Shown here piece by piece: positions 33,853 through 42,314 of a stretch of 64,000 bases of DNA. The notes below the pieces were generated by a model. It was given only the letters and a program-made list of their open reading frames with translations. It was not told the origin of the DNA and searched no databases. Positions within the stretch are counted from its first letter, which is position 1. Every line of letters begins with the position of its first letter. The DNA is from Mitsuokella multacida DSM 20544. Lineage in GTDB: Bacteria > Bacillota > Negativicutes > Selenomonadales > Selenomonadaceae. A program made the translations under genes and the position numbers. The stretch is taken from positions 692,855-756,854 of the forward strand of contig NZ_GG697141.2 in the NCBI RefSeq assembly GCF_000155955.1. Reading direction: 5' to 3'.

Positions 33853-36276
33853 TTATTTAGTTGCTGCTTGTTTGTCCTGTTTCGCCATCAGCTGATGAAC
33901 CATGGCCTTGAGTTCCTTGATCTCGCTGTCCTGCTTCTTCAGCTGGTCGTCCTGGCGGGCGACGGTTGCGCGCAGTTCGGTGATTTCCTGCGTGGAGCCC
34001 GGGCGGACCTGGGACTTGCCCTTCGGGCCGAACTTGAAGCTGACGCCGGCGTTGATCATGTTCTCGCCATTGCCGAAGTTCGTGCCGACGCTGAACATCG
34101 TGTCGTCATCCGGGCGGTAGAACGCGCCGACGGCCACGCTGTTCGCATCGCGGTAGTTGCCGTAGCCAACGGCGAAGTCCCACTTGTCTTCCGGGTCAAA
34201 GTCGAGCGGATGCAATGCCGCCAGAGCCGCAGCACCAGCACCGACCTTGTTGACCTTGCTATCGAGGTTATTCACGCGGCCATTGATGTTCGTGATGTTC
34301 GATGCATTCGAGGCGACCTGATTGTCGAGAGCCGTAATGTTCTGGCCAGCCGTGTTCGATGCCTTGACGTACTTGCCATCCTGCTTGACGCGCGTCTCGT
34401 TATAGACCGTACCAGCATTGACGGCATTCTTCGAGCCCTGTTCGATAGAAACATCCTTGTTGATCGTAAGACGGTCCGTCGTCATCTCTTTTGCCGTTAC
34501 CTTATCAGCGGTTACACTATCAATATTGATATCCTTCTTCAAGGACACCTGGTAGTTCGCTGGTTTTGTCGAATCTGTCTCCGTATTGGTCACAGTGATA
34601 TTCGATCCATCATCCGTAACAGTACCTACGCCACCATCCTTGCCGTCTTTACCATCCTTACCAGCAGGGCCCTGGGCACCGGTATCACCTTTGTCACCCT
34701 TCGGGCCTTGTACACCGGCATCACCTTTGTCGCCCTTCGGCCCCTGCACTCCAGTATCGCCTTTGTCGCCCTTCGGACCTTGTGCACCGGTATCGCCTTT
34801 GTCGCCCTTTGAACCCTGCGCACCGGTATCACCTTTGTCACCCTTCGGACCTTGCGCACCGGTATCACCTTTATCACCTTTTGGGCCTTTAAAAGCAGGG
34901 TCATTCTTCAGAGCATCTTTATCCAGCGTGACAAGGACTCTTTTATCTCCATCATTGCCAACTTCCTGTGCCTTGAGACCATCGCCAAAGTCAAGCTGAA
35001 GATTGCTGATTGTCATATTATTTGTAATCTGGGTACCTGTCGTATTGATTGTTCCGCCGCTGTAGATATGAACCGGCATATTCATGACATTCTTCAACTG
35101 AGCCACATTGACAGCATCCGTATCTTGCGTACCGGCAGCCAGGTTGATGATCTGCCGGGTCTGCTGGGGAATCGGCTTGCTGTTTTCATCCTGAGAAGCC
35201 CCGGCTCCGACAGAAATAGCCCCCCACGAGGACTGCCAGGCAGGAGACGTATCAACCATCTGACCGGATACTGGATGGTAGCCCTGCCAGCCCGCTTCCC
35301 GGTCGGCTACAGAACTCATACCCAGAGCCACGGATCCAGTAGCGGAAGCTTTGCTCAAGAGACCTACTGCCGTGCCTCCTTCTGCGGAAACCTGGCTGGC
35401 AGCCCCTACGGCCGTGCCCCTAAGACCTGCTTTGCTGCCATAACCCAAGGCAGAAGCAAACTTATCAGTCGCTTTACTAAAGCCACCCAAGGCTACGGAA
35501 GCCAGGCCGGAAGATTCAGAAGAGGCTCCTACGGCCGTGGAATGGTCAGCGGCCGTTCCGCCATCACCCATGCCATTGGCCATGATGCCGATGCTGGTAC
35601 TGTACGCACCTTTGCTCTTGGCCTGCTGACCCAGAGCGACGGCCCCTTCGGCCGTGGCTTCGGAATAACTGCCTACCGCTGTCGTATACGTCCCCTTTGC
35701 ATGGCTCTGTTCGCCAATGGCGATGGCATTGATTCCGTCAGCTTCGCCCTGGGAGCCAGTTCCAATGGCGATGGCATCCAACCCCGTAGCCTTCGAGCCA
35801 TTGCCTACGGCCAGGGCCCGTTCGCCATTAGCTACGGCATCGTTACCCAGTGCCGTAGCTCCCATGGTCCCGTCTGCATGGGCTCCGGCTCCGACGGCCA
35901 GGGAATCTACCCCGGCAGCACCATCATTATTATAATTCTTGTTGCGGTTCCCACCTTCAGGGTTGACACTGAAATAATGGATGCCGCCCTGAATGGTCGC
36001 CGCGTTCTGTCCGATATCTGCCTGTCCGGTATCTGCCTGTCCGGTATCTGCCTGTCCGGTATCTGCCGCCCAGCTGATTTCCGGCACGCTGCCCCAGATC
36101 AGGGCACCGGCCGCAAGGGCTACGGCGATGATGCGGGCTAGGGCTGGGGTGTTAGTGTGATCGGCACCCTGCTGGCTGCTTTTATGGTTACTTTTTGCCA
36201 GTATCGGATACGACTCGGATACGACGATGTAACACTGCCGTGCTTTGTTGTAGATAACCTTATAGATTCGATTCAT
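33853..36276 (-). CDS. YadA-like trimeric autotransporter adhesin with collagen-like repeats
   Basis: 807-residue type Vc surface adhesin. Residues 1-70: extended signal peptide region and signal (MNRIYKVIYNKARQCYIVVSE ... ending SWA). Then TGQAD repeats (about 71-90), a YadA-type head of left-handed beta-roll repeats (AVGxGA/ALG, about 105-340), the neck AAGTQDTDAVNVAQL near 385, and six GPKGDKGDTGAQ-type collagen units (about 465-545) unusual in bacterial stalks. A coiled-coil stalk leads to the membrane anchor (LDFDPEDKWDFAVGYGNY... VSFKFG). Instead of ending at the barrel it runs on about 58 residues as a heptad coiled coil. SD GAGGCGG precedes ATG. Confidence 0.93.
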   Translation of the reverse strand: MNRIYKVIYNKARQCYIVVSESYPILAKSNHKSSQQGADHTNTPALARIIAVALAAGALIWGSVPEISWAADTGQADTGQADTGQADIGQNAATIQGGIHYFSVNPEGGNRNKNYNNDGAAGVDSLAVGAGAHADGTMGATALGNDAVANGERALAVGNGSKATGLDAIAIGTGSQGEADGINAIAIGEQSHAKGTYTTAVGSYSEATAEGAVALGQQAKSKGAYSTSIGIMANGMGDGGTAADHSTAVGASSESSGLASVALGGFSKATDKFASALGYGSKAGLRGTAVGAASQVSAEGGTAVGLLSKASATGSVALGMSSVADREAGWQGYHPVSGQMVDTSPAWQSSWGAISVGAGASQDENSKPIPQQTRQIINLAAGTQDTDAVNVAQLKNVMNMPVHIYSGGTINTTGTQITNNMTISNLQLDFGDGLKAQEVGNDGDKRVLVTLDKDALKNDPAFKGPKGDKGDTGAQGPKGDKGDTGAQGSKGDKGDTGAQGPKGDKGDTGVQGPKGDKGDAGVQGPKGDKGDTGAQGPAGKDGKDGKDGGVGTVTDDGSNITVTNTETDSTKPANYQVSLKKDINIDSVTADKVTAKEMTTDRLTINKDVSIEQGSKNAVNAGTVYNETRVKQDGKYVKASNTAGQNITALDNQVASNASNITNINGRVNNLDSKVNKVGAGAAALAALHPLDFDPEDKWDFAVGYGNYRDANSVAVGAFYRPDDDTMFSVGTNFGNGENMINAGVSFKFGPKGKSQVRPGSTQEITELRATVARQDDQLKKQDSEIKELKAMVHQLMAKQDKQAATK
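34668..34892. repeat. 36-bp collagen-like coding repeats
   Basis: Six tandem units encoding GPKGDKGDTGAQ with small changes (one GSK, one TGVQ, one AGVQ), followed by GPAGKDGKDGKDGG. Unit number could vary by slippage. Confidence 0.85.
36007..36066. repeat. Four 15-bp tandem repeats in the adhesin gene
   Basis: CTGTCCGGTATCTGC repeated four times (first unit with A for G), encoding DTGQA; located just after the signal cleavage region. Confidence 0.85.
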
Positions 36277-36446
36277 TGTACATCCGCCTCAAAGTATTAT
36301 TTCATATCATTTCGCCCTAAATATATCCTAATCATATGGCCTATGGTTGTGGTAGAGTCAATTTCGTTTTTTGTTTTACAGTCATTGTTATAAGATATCA
36401 TTTAAAATCGTTTCGCTTTATAATGGACGGTTTCTGCATGCTTTAT

Positions 36447-36494
36447 TGTAAAAAAACAGCATACGGCGTGCATTTATGGCATGTCGTATGCTGT
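36447..36494 (-). terminator. Terminator of the MerR gene
   Basis: ACAGCATACG (36456-36465) pairs with CGTATGCTGT (36485-36494); seven A on the plus strand give the U-tract for minus transcripts. Confidence 0.85.
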
Positions 36495-36532
36495 CGAATG
36501 ATGATTCTATGCGATTTTCTGGGCAAGGCTCA

Positions 36533-37387
36533 TCAATGATGAGGGTTTTCGCCTGGTTTGACGGGGACTTGGAGGCGCAGGATCTCGGAGGTCTTGCGGA
36601 AGTCCTGTTTGTCGATGACGCCGATGATCTGGCAGGTGACGTCGCCGGTCGGCGTGCAGTGCTGTTTCTCGCAGTATGCCCTCAGCTGGTCCAGATAGTC
36701 GGCGGCCTGCGTGAAGTCATCGAGGTAGACGCAGGCGCTCATACTGCTCGGCCAGACTTCAGCATGCAGCTTTGCTGCCGCTTCCTTCGGGAGGTTCACG
36801 CCAAGCTGCCCCGTCCGATAATGTCCCGCCTCGAAGTCGTCCAGCTTCATGGTCAGGAACGCATCGTAGGGATTGATACCGCGGACGCCTTTCTGGCGCA
36901 GCGCCCCTTCCATATGCGAGAGGTCGTAGACGACGCTGCCGAAGTCCTCCTGGAAGTAATCCCGCGCGGCAGGCTTCGCATAGACGTAAGACTTCGGGAT
37001 GTACTCCATCGTGAACGTCCCTGCTGGCGGCAGATGGCGAAAATAATCCATCCATAGGAGTATCTTCTCAATTTCTGTTTTTTTCCAGAGGATTTCCTTG
37101 AGCTCTTTGTCGAGGTCGACGAGCTTCCGCTGATACGTGGCAGATAGGAAGTCAAAGTCCGAGCGGTCGAGGACCTCCTTGATTTCCTTGAGGCTCAGGT
37201 TCAGTTCCTTGTTGTACTGGATGATGTGGAACGCCGTGCTCTGCAGGACATCGTAGATGCGGTAGCCGTTCGTCGGGGCGACGTTCACCGGCTTCAAGAG
37301 TCCGTTCTCGTCGTAGAGGCGCAGTGTCGCCAGCGTCGTATGGTTGAGTTCGGCCATCTGGCCGATCGATAATTGATTATTCTTCAT
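36533..37387 (-). CDS. MerR-family regulator with GyrI-like effector domain (BmrR type)
   Basis: 284-residue activator. N-terminal MerR HTH and wing (LSIGQMAELNHTTLATLRLYDENGLLKP), a long coiled dimerisation helix (about 75-115), then a GyrI-like small-molecule binding domain (about 120-280). This is the BmrR design, in which a hydrophobic ligand triggers DNA distortion at 19-bp-spaced promoters. Start ATG 37387 behind GGGGGAT. No transporter gene is adjacent, so target is unknown. Confidence 0.88.
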   Translation of the reverse strand: MKNNQLSIGQMAELNHTTLATLRLYDENGLLKPVNVAPTNGYRIYDVLQSTAFHIIQYNKELNLSLKEIKEVLDRSDFDFLSATYQRKLVDLDKELKEILWKKTEIEKILLWMDYFRHLPPAGTFTMEYIPKSYVYAKPAARDYFQEDFGSVVYDLSHMEGALRQKGVRGINPYDAFLTMKLDDFEAGHYRTGQLGVNLPKEAAAKLHAEVWPSSMSACVYLDDFTQAADYLDQLRAYCEKQHCTPTGDVTCQIIGVIDKQDFRKTSEILRLQVPVKPGENPHH

Positions 37388-37439
37388 GATTTTATCCCCC
37401 ACTATTCATCGTCATATCATCTGGACTTCTTAGCCTACT

Positions 37440-37694
37440 TCATTCCCGTGAAAGCCCGGTCAGCGAATCCAGCGATACATGGTAGAACTCCGCAAGCATG
37501 ATGAGCCGCTCGATGGGCAGCTTGCGCTTGCCGAGCTCATACATGCCATACGCGACTTGACTGCAGTGGAGGACTTTGGCGACATCCGCCTGAGAGAGGT
37601 TGTTGCGCTCGCGCAATTCCTTCAGCTGTTTCGCCCAGATGCTGGAATACTGCCGCCTCGTTTTCCCATCTCTCTCAGATTGACATTGCGCCAT
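37440..37694 (-). CDS. Xre-family regulator with G9 tract in its leader
   Basis: 84-residue HTH_3 regulator: KQLKELRERNNLSQADVAKVL, CSQVAYGMYELGKRKLP, then FYHVSLDSLTG. ATG 37694 is chosen because a promoter (37735-37762) starts the mRNA only about 34 bases upstream; the longer frame begins before that promoter. A run of nine G is the only SD-like sequence, 9 nt from the ATG. It is a paralogue of the next Xre gene, sharing the LHCSQVAYGMYELGKR core. Confidence 0.85.
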   Translation of the reverse strand: MAQCQSERDGKTRRQYSSIWAKQLKELRERNNLSQADVAKVLHCSQVAYGMYELGKRKLPIERLIMLAEFYHVSLDSLTGLSRE

Positions 37695-37703
37695 ATCGAC
37701 GTA

Positions 37704-37762
37704 CCCCCCCCCGTGCACATTTGTGCTCTTTGCACTTATAGTATGTACATCCATATTGTAAA
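37704..37762 (-). promoter_or_regulatory. Promoter and homopolymeric G9 ribosome-binding region
   Basis: Minus strand: TTTACA (37762-37757), 16-base spacer, TATAAG (37740-37735), then GTGCAAAGAGCAC and GTGCAC dyads, then nine G (37712-37704). Confidence 0.65.
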
Positions 37763-38040
37763 CCATCCTTCCTATTTTAAATATCTCCCTCTTGATTCTC
37801 GCCAACCATGTGCATAGCTTACACCTAATACACGTTTGGTTTTATCATAGCCCCTATCTCAGGATAAAGGTCAAGATACATTTTGTTTTGATAAGGCCAG
37901 TTTGATCTTTTGCTCGTACACAGCAATGCTATCATCACTGTTCCTATTTTACCACAAATCTTGTTCAATATTTTCTAATATTCTGCTTGATTGTGTAAAA
38001 ACTGTGCCATATAGCATTTTGTTATGCAATTGGGCAGCAA

Positions 38041-38073
38041 AAAGGCCGTGTAGGCAACTGCCCACACGGCCTT
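38041..38073 (-). terminator. Terminator of the second Xre gene
   Basis: AAGGCCGTGT and ACACGGCCTT arms; A-run on the plus strand side. The rest of 37763-38040 is AT-rich without a gene. Confidence 0.88.
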
Positions 38074-38096
38074 CTCACTTCCTATGCATTATCTTG

Positions 38097-38318
38097 CTAT
38101 GCTTGATCACAGAGCCCCGCCAGGTAATCCATTGAGACGTGGTAGTACTTGGCCAGCTTCACGAGGTTCTCGACCGAGATCCGTCGTTTGCCGAGCTCGT
38201 ACATGCCGTAGGCAACCTGGCTGCAGTGGAGCACCTTGGCGACATCCGTCTGCGACAGGTTGTTCGCCACGCGGAGGTCTTTCATCCGCTTGGACCACGC
38301 GGCGATGTTCTTTGCCAT
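38097..38318 (-). CDS. Xre-family regulator, paralogue
   Basis: 73-residue HTH_3 protein: WSKRMKDLRVANNLSQTDVAKVL, then CSQVAYGMYELGKRRIS and YYHVSMDYLAGL. The ATG at 38318 follows GGGAGGATT; the frame to 38351 lacks support. It is a close paralogue of the 37440-37694 product, so the pair arose by duplication. Each gene has its own promoter region and terminator or end. Likely autoregulatory; targets unknown. Confidence 0.85.
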   Translation of the reverse strand: MAKNIAAWSKRMKDLRVANNLSQTDVAKVLHCSQVAYGMYELGKRRISVENLVKLAKYYHVSMDYLAGLCDQA

Positions 38319-38425
38319 GCCTGAATCCTCCCTTCTGCTTCTCATGGTCATCGTTTTGCTTGTCCTGCCAGAAGGAGTTGCCTTCTGGCAATTCTTTCCT
38401 AGATTCTTACTTCGAGGAAAACGCG

Positions 38426-38465
38426 AAAAATCCTGCCAGAATCCGTGGATTCAGCAGGATTTTTT
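38426..38465 (+). terminator. Orphan hairpin with T-run
   Basis: AAAAATCCTGC and GCAGGATTTTT arms with an inner AATCC/GGATT stem. No plus-strand gene precedes it, so it may end an unannotated transcript or be relic. Confidence 0.6.
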
Positions 38466-38502
38466 ACACTATGGTGCCGCAAGGTACGTCTGCAAGGTGG
38501 CA

Positions 38503-38677
38503 GGGGGACCTGTTCCGGCTTCGTCGCTCCGTTGGAATGAGTCCCATGCAGCCGATGACGGGTTCAGATGTTTCGCCGCCTGACGCGGCGTTCTGACATC
38601 ACCGGACTCAACGGGGAACGCTTGGGACTCAGCCCTGTGGGCGGTCACTGCGCTCCTGCAGGCGGAACAGGTCCCCC
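38503..38677. repeat. Class C long palindromic repeat, copy C2 (inverted orientation)
   Basis: Perfect 15-bp outer arms (38503-38517/38663-38677); inner pair GAGTCCCA/TGGGACTC. Family blocks in reverse complement: CCTGCAGGAGCGCAGTGAC, GATGTCAGAACGCCGCG, CGGAGCGACGAAGCCGGAAC. Confidence 0.85.
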
Positions 38678-38760
38678 TCCCCTCAGATACATCAGTTGAC
38701 ATCACAGGGAGAAAGTGGGTCTCGTACGGCGGCGCGAGCGAGCGCGCATGAAGTGACTTC

Positions 38761-38968
38761 CGGACGGAGGGGAACGGCTGGTCATAAGCGGAGTTTTGAC
38801 GGACTGCTAAACCTGTTTTTGGCCAACAAAAACCCTTGTCAAGGTGCGTCGTCCAAGCGGAGCGCGTTCAGCACCTTGGCAAGGCTGTATCAAGGCTGTA
38901 TTAAAGGGCAAAAAACAGGTTTAGCAGTCCGTCACGCGGAGCGTTGGCCAGCCATTCCCCGGAGTCCG
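38761..38968. repeat. Class B long palindromic repeat, copy B2
   Basis: Outer arms 38761-38781/38948-38968 (imperfect); a 27-base arm GACGGACTGCTAAACC... near 38798-38824 pairs with its complement ending at 38934 with one mismatch; inner CTTGTCAAGGTGC/GCACCTTGGCAAGG. An 11-bp duplication (AAGGCTGTATC) is specific to this copy. Confidence 0.82.
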
Positions 38969-39025
38969 ATGCTATCCCCCTTGCCAACCTTCCGACGCTG
39001 CCATCATCCCCTATTGCGCAAAAAA

Positions 39026-39045
39026 AGAGCCCCTTGTGGGGCTCT
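39026..39045 (-). terminator. Terminator of amt-glnK
   Basis: AGAGCCCC/GGGGCTCT with TTGT loop and A-run on the plus strand, 50 bases past the glnK stop. Confidence 0.88.
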
Positions 39046-39094
39046 ATATGGGGATACATCAAATAGGATAGGGAATTTGGGGTAATTGGGGTAA

Positions 39095-39451
39095 TTACTT
39101 CGTGTCCATGATGGCCTGCGGGCCGCGGTCGCCGGTGCGGATGCGGACCGCATCGGTGAGCTCGTAGACGAAGATCTTGCCATCGCCGATGTTGCCCGTG
39201 CGCACGGCTTTCTGTGCGACTTCGAGCACGCGCTCGACCGGGATCTCGCAGACGACCGTCTCGAGCTTGATCTTCGGCACGAGGTTGATGTCGTACTCCT
39301 TGCCGCGGTAGACCTCCGTGTGGCCTTTCGACAGGCCGCAGCCAAACACCTGGCTGACGGTCATGCCGAGCACGCCGATATCGTTGAGTGCCTGCTTGAG
39401 CTCCTCGAGCTTGCTGGCACGTGTGATGATTTCTACTTTCGTTATCTTCAT
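39095..39451 (-). CDS. glnK: PII nitrogen regulatory protein (GlnK/GlnB)
   Basis: 118-residue PII trimer subunit sensing 2-oxoglutarate and ATP/ADP. The T-loop reads YRGKEYDINLVPKIKLE with the modifiable-type Tyr; the B-loop is TGNIGDGKIFV. Linkage seven bases downstream of amt indicates the GlnK role: plugging the ammonium channel when nitrogen is plentiful. Confidence 0.95.
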   Translation of the reverse strand: MKITKVEIITRASKLEELKQALNDIGVLGMTVSQVFGCGLSKGHTEVYRGKEYDINLVPKIKLETVVCEIPVERVLEVAQKAVRTGNIGDGKIFVYELTDAVRIRTGDRGPQAIMDTK

Positions 39452-39458
39452 AGCTGCC

Positions 39459-40763
39459 TCACTCTTTCTGCGTACTTAAAATCGTGTTTGCGAGCATCTC
39501 GCTGGAGTTCTCGAGGGAAGCTGCGATCGGGCTGCCGGCCATCATGGCACTGGCATAACCGCGCTCGCCGTGCTCGACGATATCGAGACCTGCGATTTCT
39601 TCCGTCTCGTCGGCGCGGACCTTCATGAGGTGGCTGACAATCTGGAAGAGGATGTACGTGCCGACGATGGCAAGAGCATAAGCGACGATGACCGAAACGA
39701 CCTGAGCGAAGAGCAGGTGCGTCTCGCCGTAGAACAGGCCGTCAGCACCAGCCGGGTTGACTTCCGTCGTAGCCCAGAGGCCCGTGGCGATCGAGCCCCA
39801 GGTACCGCCGATGCCGTGCACACCGAAAGCATCGAGCGAATCATCATAGCCGAGCTTCTCTTTGAGGACGGCAACAGCGAAGTAGCAGACGATACCACCG
39901 ATAAGACCAATGGCGAGAGCCGGCATCGGCTTTACGAAGCCAGCTGCTGGCGTGATGGCAACGAGGCCGGCGATGCAGCCGGAAGCCGCACCGAGGATGG
40001 TCGGCTTGCCGTTGCGGTACCACTCGACGAGTACCCAGGAGACCGTTGCAGCAGCAGCGGCTGCCTGCGTCGTGACGAATGCGTTCGCGGCAAGGCCGTT
40101 CGCGCCGAGAGCCGAGCCGGCATTGAAGCCGAACCAGCCGAACCAGAGAAGCGTTGCGCCGAGGACCGTCATCGGCAGGTTATGCGGCAGCATCGCGAAC
40201 TGGCCGTAGCCGCGGCGCTTGCCGAGCAGGATGCAGATCGTCAGGCCGGATACACCGGAGAGGATGTGGATGACGAGGCCGCCGGCGAAGTCAAGTGCGC
40301 CGAGCTGCGAGAGGAAGCCGCCGCCCCATACCCAGTGTGCCATCGGGTTGTAGATGAAGATGGCCCAGAGCAGGATCAGGACCGCAAAGGCTGCGAAGCG
40401 CATGCGCTCTGCAAACGCGCCGGTGATCAGGGCCGGCGTGATGACGGCGAACATGCACTGGAACGCGACGAACGCGAGCTCCGGGATGGTGCCGTTCTCG
40501 AGGACGTTGAGGCCGACACCGGCGAGGCCGATCTTGTCGAGACTGCCGATGAAGCCATTGATATCCGTGCCGAACGTCATGGCATAACCGAGGATGACCC
40601 ACTCAACGGAGATCATCGCGACGATGAAGAAACTCTGCATGATGGTCGTCAGGACGTTCTTGCTGCGGACCATGCCGCCGTAGAAGAACGCGAGACCAGG
40701 TGTCATTACAAAGACCAGGGCTGCGCTGATGAGCACCCAAGCCGTATCGCCAGTGTCAATCAT
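39459..40763 (-). CDS. amt: Ammonium transporter Amt
   Basis: 434-residue trimeric ammonium channel with 11 membrane helices. TPGLAFFYGGMVRSKNVL and AGDFAGG-like VHILSGVSGL segments, GSIATGLWA and the DAFGVHGIGGTWG block with a pore His are typical. GGAAAGGA precedes the ATG. Operon amt-glnK. Confidence 0.95.
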   Translation of the reverse strand: MIDTGDTAWVLISAALVFVMTPGLAFFYGGMVRSKNVLTTIMQSFFIVAMISVEWVILGYAMTFGTDINGFIGSLDKIGLAGVGLNVLENGTIPELAFVAFQCMFAVITPALITGAFAERMRFAAFAVLILLWAIFIYNPMAHWVWGGGFLSQLGALDFAGGLVIHILSGVSGLTICILLGKRRGYGQFAMLPHNLPMTVLGATLLWFGWFGFNAGSALGANGLAANAFVTTQAAAAAATVSWVLVEWYRNGKPTILGAASGCIAGLVAITPAAGFVKPMPALAIGLIGGIVCYFAVAVLKEKLGYDDSLDAFGVHGIGGTWGSIATGLWATTEVNPAGADGLFYGETHLLFAQVVSVIVAYALAIVGTYILFQIVSHLMKVRADETEEIAGLDIVEHGERGYASAMMAGSPIAASLENSSEMLANTILSTQKE

Positions 40764-40875
40764 AAGAATCCATTCCTTTCCATCAGTTCAATAGTTCAAA
40801 GAAGTTGCATTGATTGGAAAATATAAGAGCCTTTCCCGCTTGTTCCACCAACCGCTGAGCTTGGCCACAAATGCA

Positions 40876-40932
40876 AAAGGCGTCCAGCAGCATGAGCCTC
40901 GATGAGGTTCCTCATGCCTGCTGGACGCCTTT
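40876..40932 (-). terminator. Distal terminator of the tusA-like operon
   Basis: AAAGGCGTCCAGCAG (40876-40890) pairs exactly with CTGCTGGACGCCTTT (40918-40932). About 65 bases beyond a first terminator; 40764-40870 is the amt leader without further feature. Confidence 0.82.
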
Positions 40933-40996
40933 GTCCATTCCTGGCCGCTTGTTTGTTTTGGGGATTCAACGGAAAGTGTACCAGCCAGTGAACAGA

Positions 40997-41034
40997 AAAG
41001 CCCCGAAGAATCCGGTACCTGATTCTTCGGGGCT
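40997..41034 (-). terminator. Proximal terminator of the tusA-like operon
   Basis: AGCCCCGAAGAATC and GATTCTTCGGGGCT arms, A4 on the plus side; about 80 bases past the tusA-like stop. Confidence 0.85.
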
Positions 41035-41113
41035 CCATTGCCTCTTGCTGATGACTCTATAATAGCAGGCTGTGTGATATTCGTCAACAGTTAATTTACA
41101 TGTATACAGTATT

Positions 41114-41371
41114 TCAATCTGCCAGCAGGCCATTCTTCTTGACCACGAGGTCATACGTGCCGTCCTCGCGCTTCTTGACGGAAAGGACCTTGTGGTCCTC
41201 GTCCTTGAGGCTGCGCGGCACGTTCTGGATGGGCTCGCCGTCGTTGAGGTGCACGGCGAGTGTCTGGCCGTCTTCGAGGTCTTCGAGGGCCAGCTTCACC
41301 TTGACAAAGGTAATCGGGCAGACGACATCCGTGATGTCGATCGTGCTGTCGGTCTTGATCGTTTCACTCAT
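41114..41371 (-). CDS. TusA/YedF-family sulfur carrier
   Basis: 85-residue TusA-like protein; the conserved CPxx motif is CPITFVKVKLALE, whose Cys carries persulfide sulfur. The C-terminal half (KVLSVKKREDGTYDLVVKK) is the usual beta strand pair. Its ATG overlaps the stop of the siroheme protein gene by four bases, so the two are coupled and likely exchange sulfur. Confidence 0.88.
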   Translation of the reverse strand: MSETIKTDSTIDITDVVCPITFVKVKLALEDLEDGQTLAVHLNDGEPIQNVPRSLKDEDHKVLSVKKREDGTYDLVVKKNGLLAD

Positions 41372-42228
41372 AATATCTTCTCCACTTCTTGTTCGAATTT
41401 ATCCCAGCCGACGCGGTCGAGGCAGTTGGCAAAGCGCTCGCTCGGCTTCGCGTACTTCTCGAAGAAGGCCAGCGTCGTGTCGACGACTTCGTAGAGCTTC
41501 TCTTCCTCGAAGACGATTGGCAGGAAATGGCGGCCGACCGCGATGCGGTTGCCGTAAAGGCCGCCGAACGAGATGACGAAGCCTGCCCTGCCCTGCCAGG
41601 CGTCCGTCGGGCAGCTCTTGATGCACTTGCCGCAGTAGACGCACTTCGACTCGTCGAGCACGACTTTGCCCTCGTCCGCCTTGACCGTGATGGCCTTCTC
41701 GGGACAGACGGCCTCGCAGACGCCGCAGAACGTGCAGTTGTCTGCCGCCCACTTTGGCTCGACGCCGCCCTTGACGCCGAAGTCGTTCTCCTCGGCCTTG
41801 AGGCAGTTGTTGTGACAGCCGGTGAAGCCGAACTTGAACTTGTGCGGCAGCTCGCGGCCGCCGTAGCGCTTGTCGAATTCGTTCGCGAGGTGCTGCGTGT
41901 CGATGAGGCCAGAGGCGCAGACGGCACAGCCCTGGCAGGCCGTGATCGTGCGCACGCGCGGGCCGCAGACGCCGACGGAGACGCCGCCCTCGTGCAAGGC
42001 TTTCTTGACTGCGTCGATGTCCTCGAGACGGATGAACGGGATCTCGATGCCCTGGCGCGAGGTCAGGTGGACGTAGCCCTTGCCGTACTGTTCGGCGACC
42101 TTCTGGACCGTGCCGAGCTGGACGGCGGTGAAGTGGCCGCCGACGGACTTCAGGCGCATCGAGAAATGGTCTTTCTGGCGCTGGCGCATGAAGCCGCCTT
42201 TCTTGAGCTCTTTATAATCAACTGCCAT
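41368..42228 (-). CDS. Anaerobic siroheme sulfite-reductase-type protein with 2x[4Fe-4S] ferredoxin domain (AsrC-like)
   Basis: 286-residue reductase. Residues 1-150 contain the NirA/SirA ferredoxin-like and siroheme parts: ACQGCAVCASG and GFTGCHNNC supply the four Cys of the siroheme-coupled cluster. Inserted near 170-225 is a two-cluster ferredoxin domain (CTFCGVCEAVCPEKAI, CVYCGKCIKSCPTDAW). This matches single-chain anaerobic sulfite reductases of AsrC/dissimilatory-like type. Start ATG 42228 after AGGAGG. Coupled to a TusA-like carrier: a sulfite-to-sulfide and sulfur-relay unit. Confidence 0.85.
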   Translation of the reverse strand: MAVDYKELKKGGFMRQRQKDHFSMRLKSVGGHFTAVQLGTVQKVAEQYGKGYVHLTSRQGIEIPFIRLEDIDAVKKALHEGGVSVGVCGPRVRTITACQGCAVCASGLIDTQHLANEFDKRYGGRELPHKFKFGFTGCHNNCLKAEENDFGVKGGVEPKWAADNCTFCGVCEAVCPEKAITVKADEGKVVLDESKCVYCGKCIKSCPTDAWQGRAGFVISFGGLYGNRIAVGRHFLPIVFEEEKLYEVVDTTLAFFEKYAKPSERFANCLDRVGWDKFEQEVEKIL

Positions 42229-42314
42229 GAGAATTCCTCCTAAGATATACACACATTATGATTGCTAATGAGATAAAGATTAGATGGATGGCGTTCTCAT
42301 CGATGAGGGAAGGC

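Noticed and set aside
37694-37805. Longer start for the Xre regulator through the G9 tract
   Set aside because: The promoter lies inside that extension, so the mRNA would not contain it.
38696-39085. Plus-strand ORF over the class B repeat
   Set aside because: Coding only by chance across palindrome arms; no SD and no recognisable domain.
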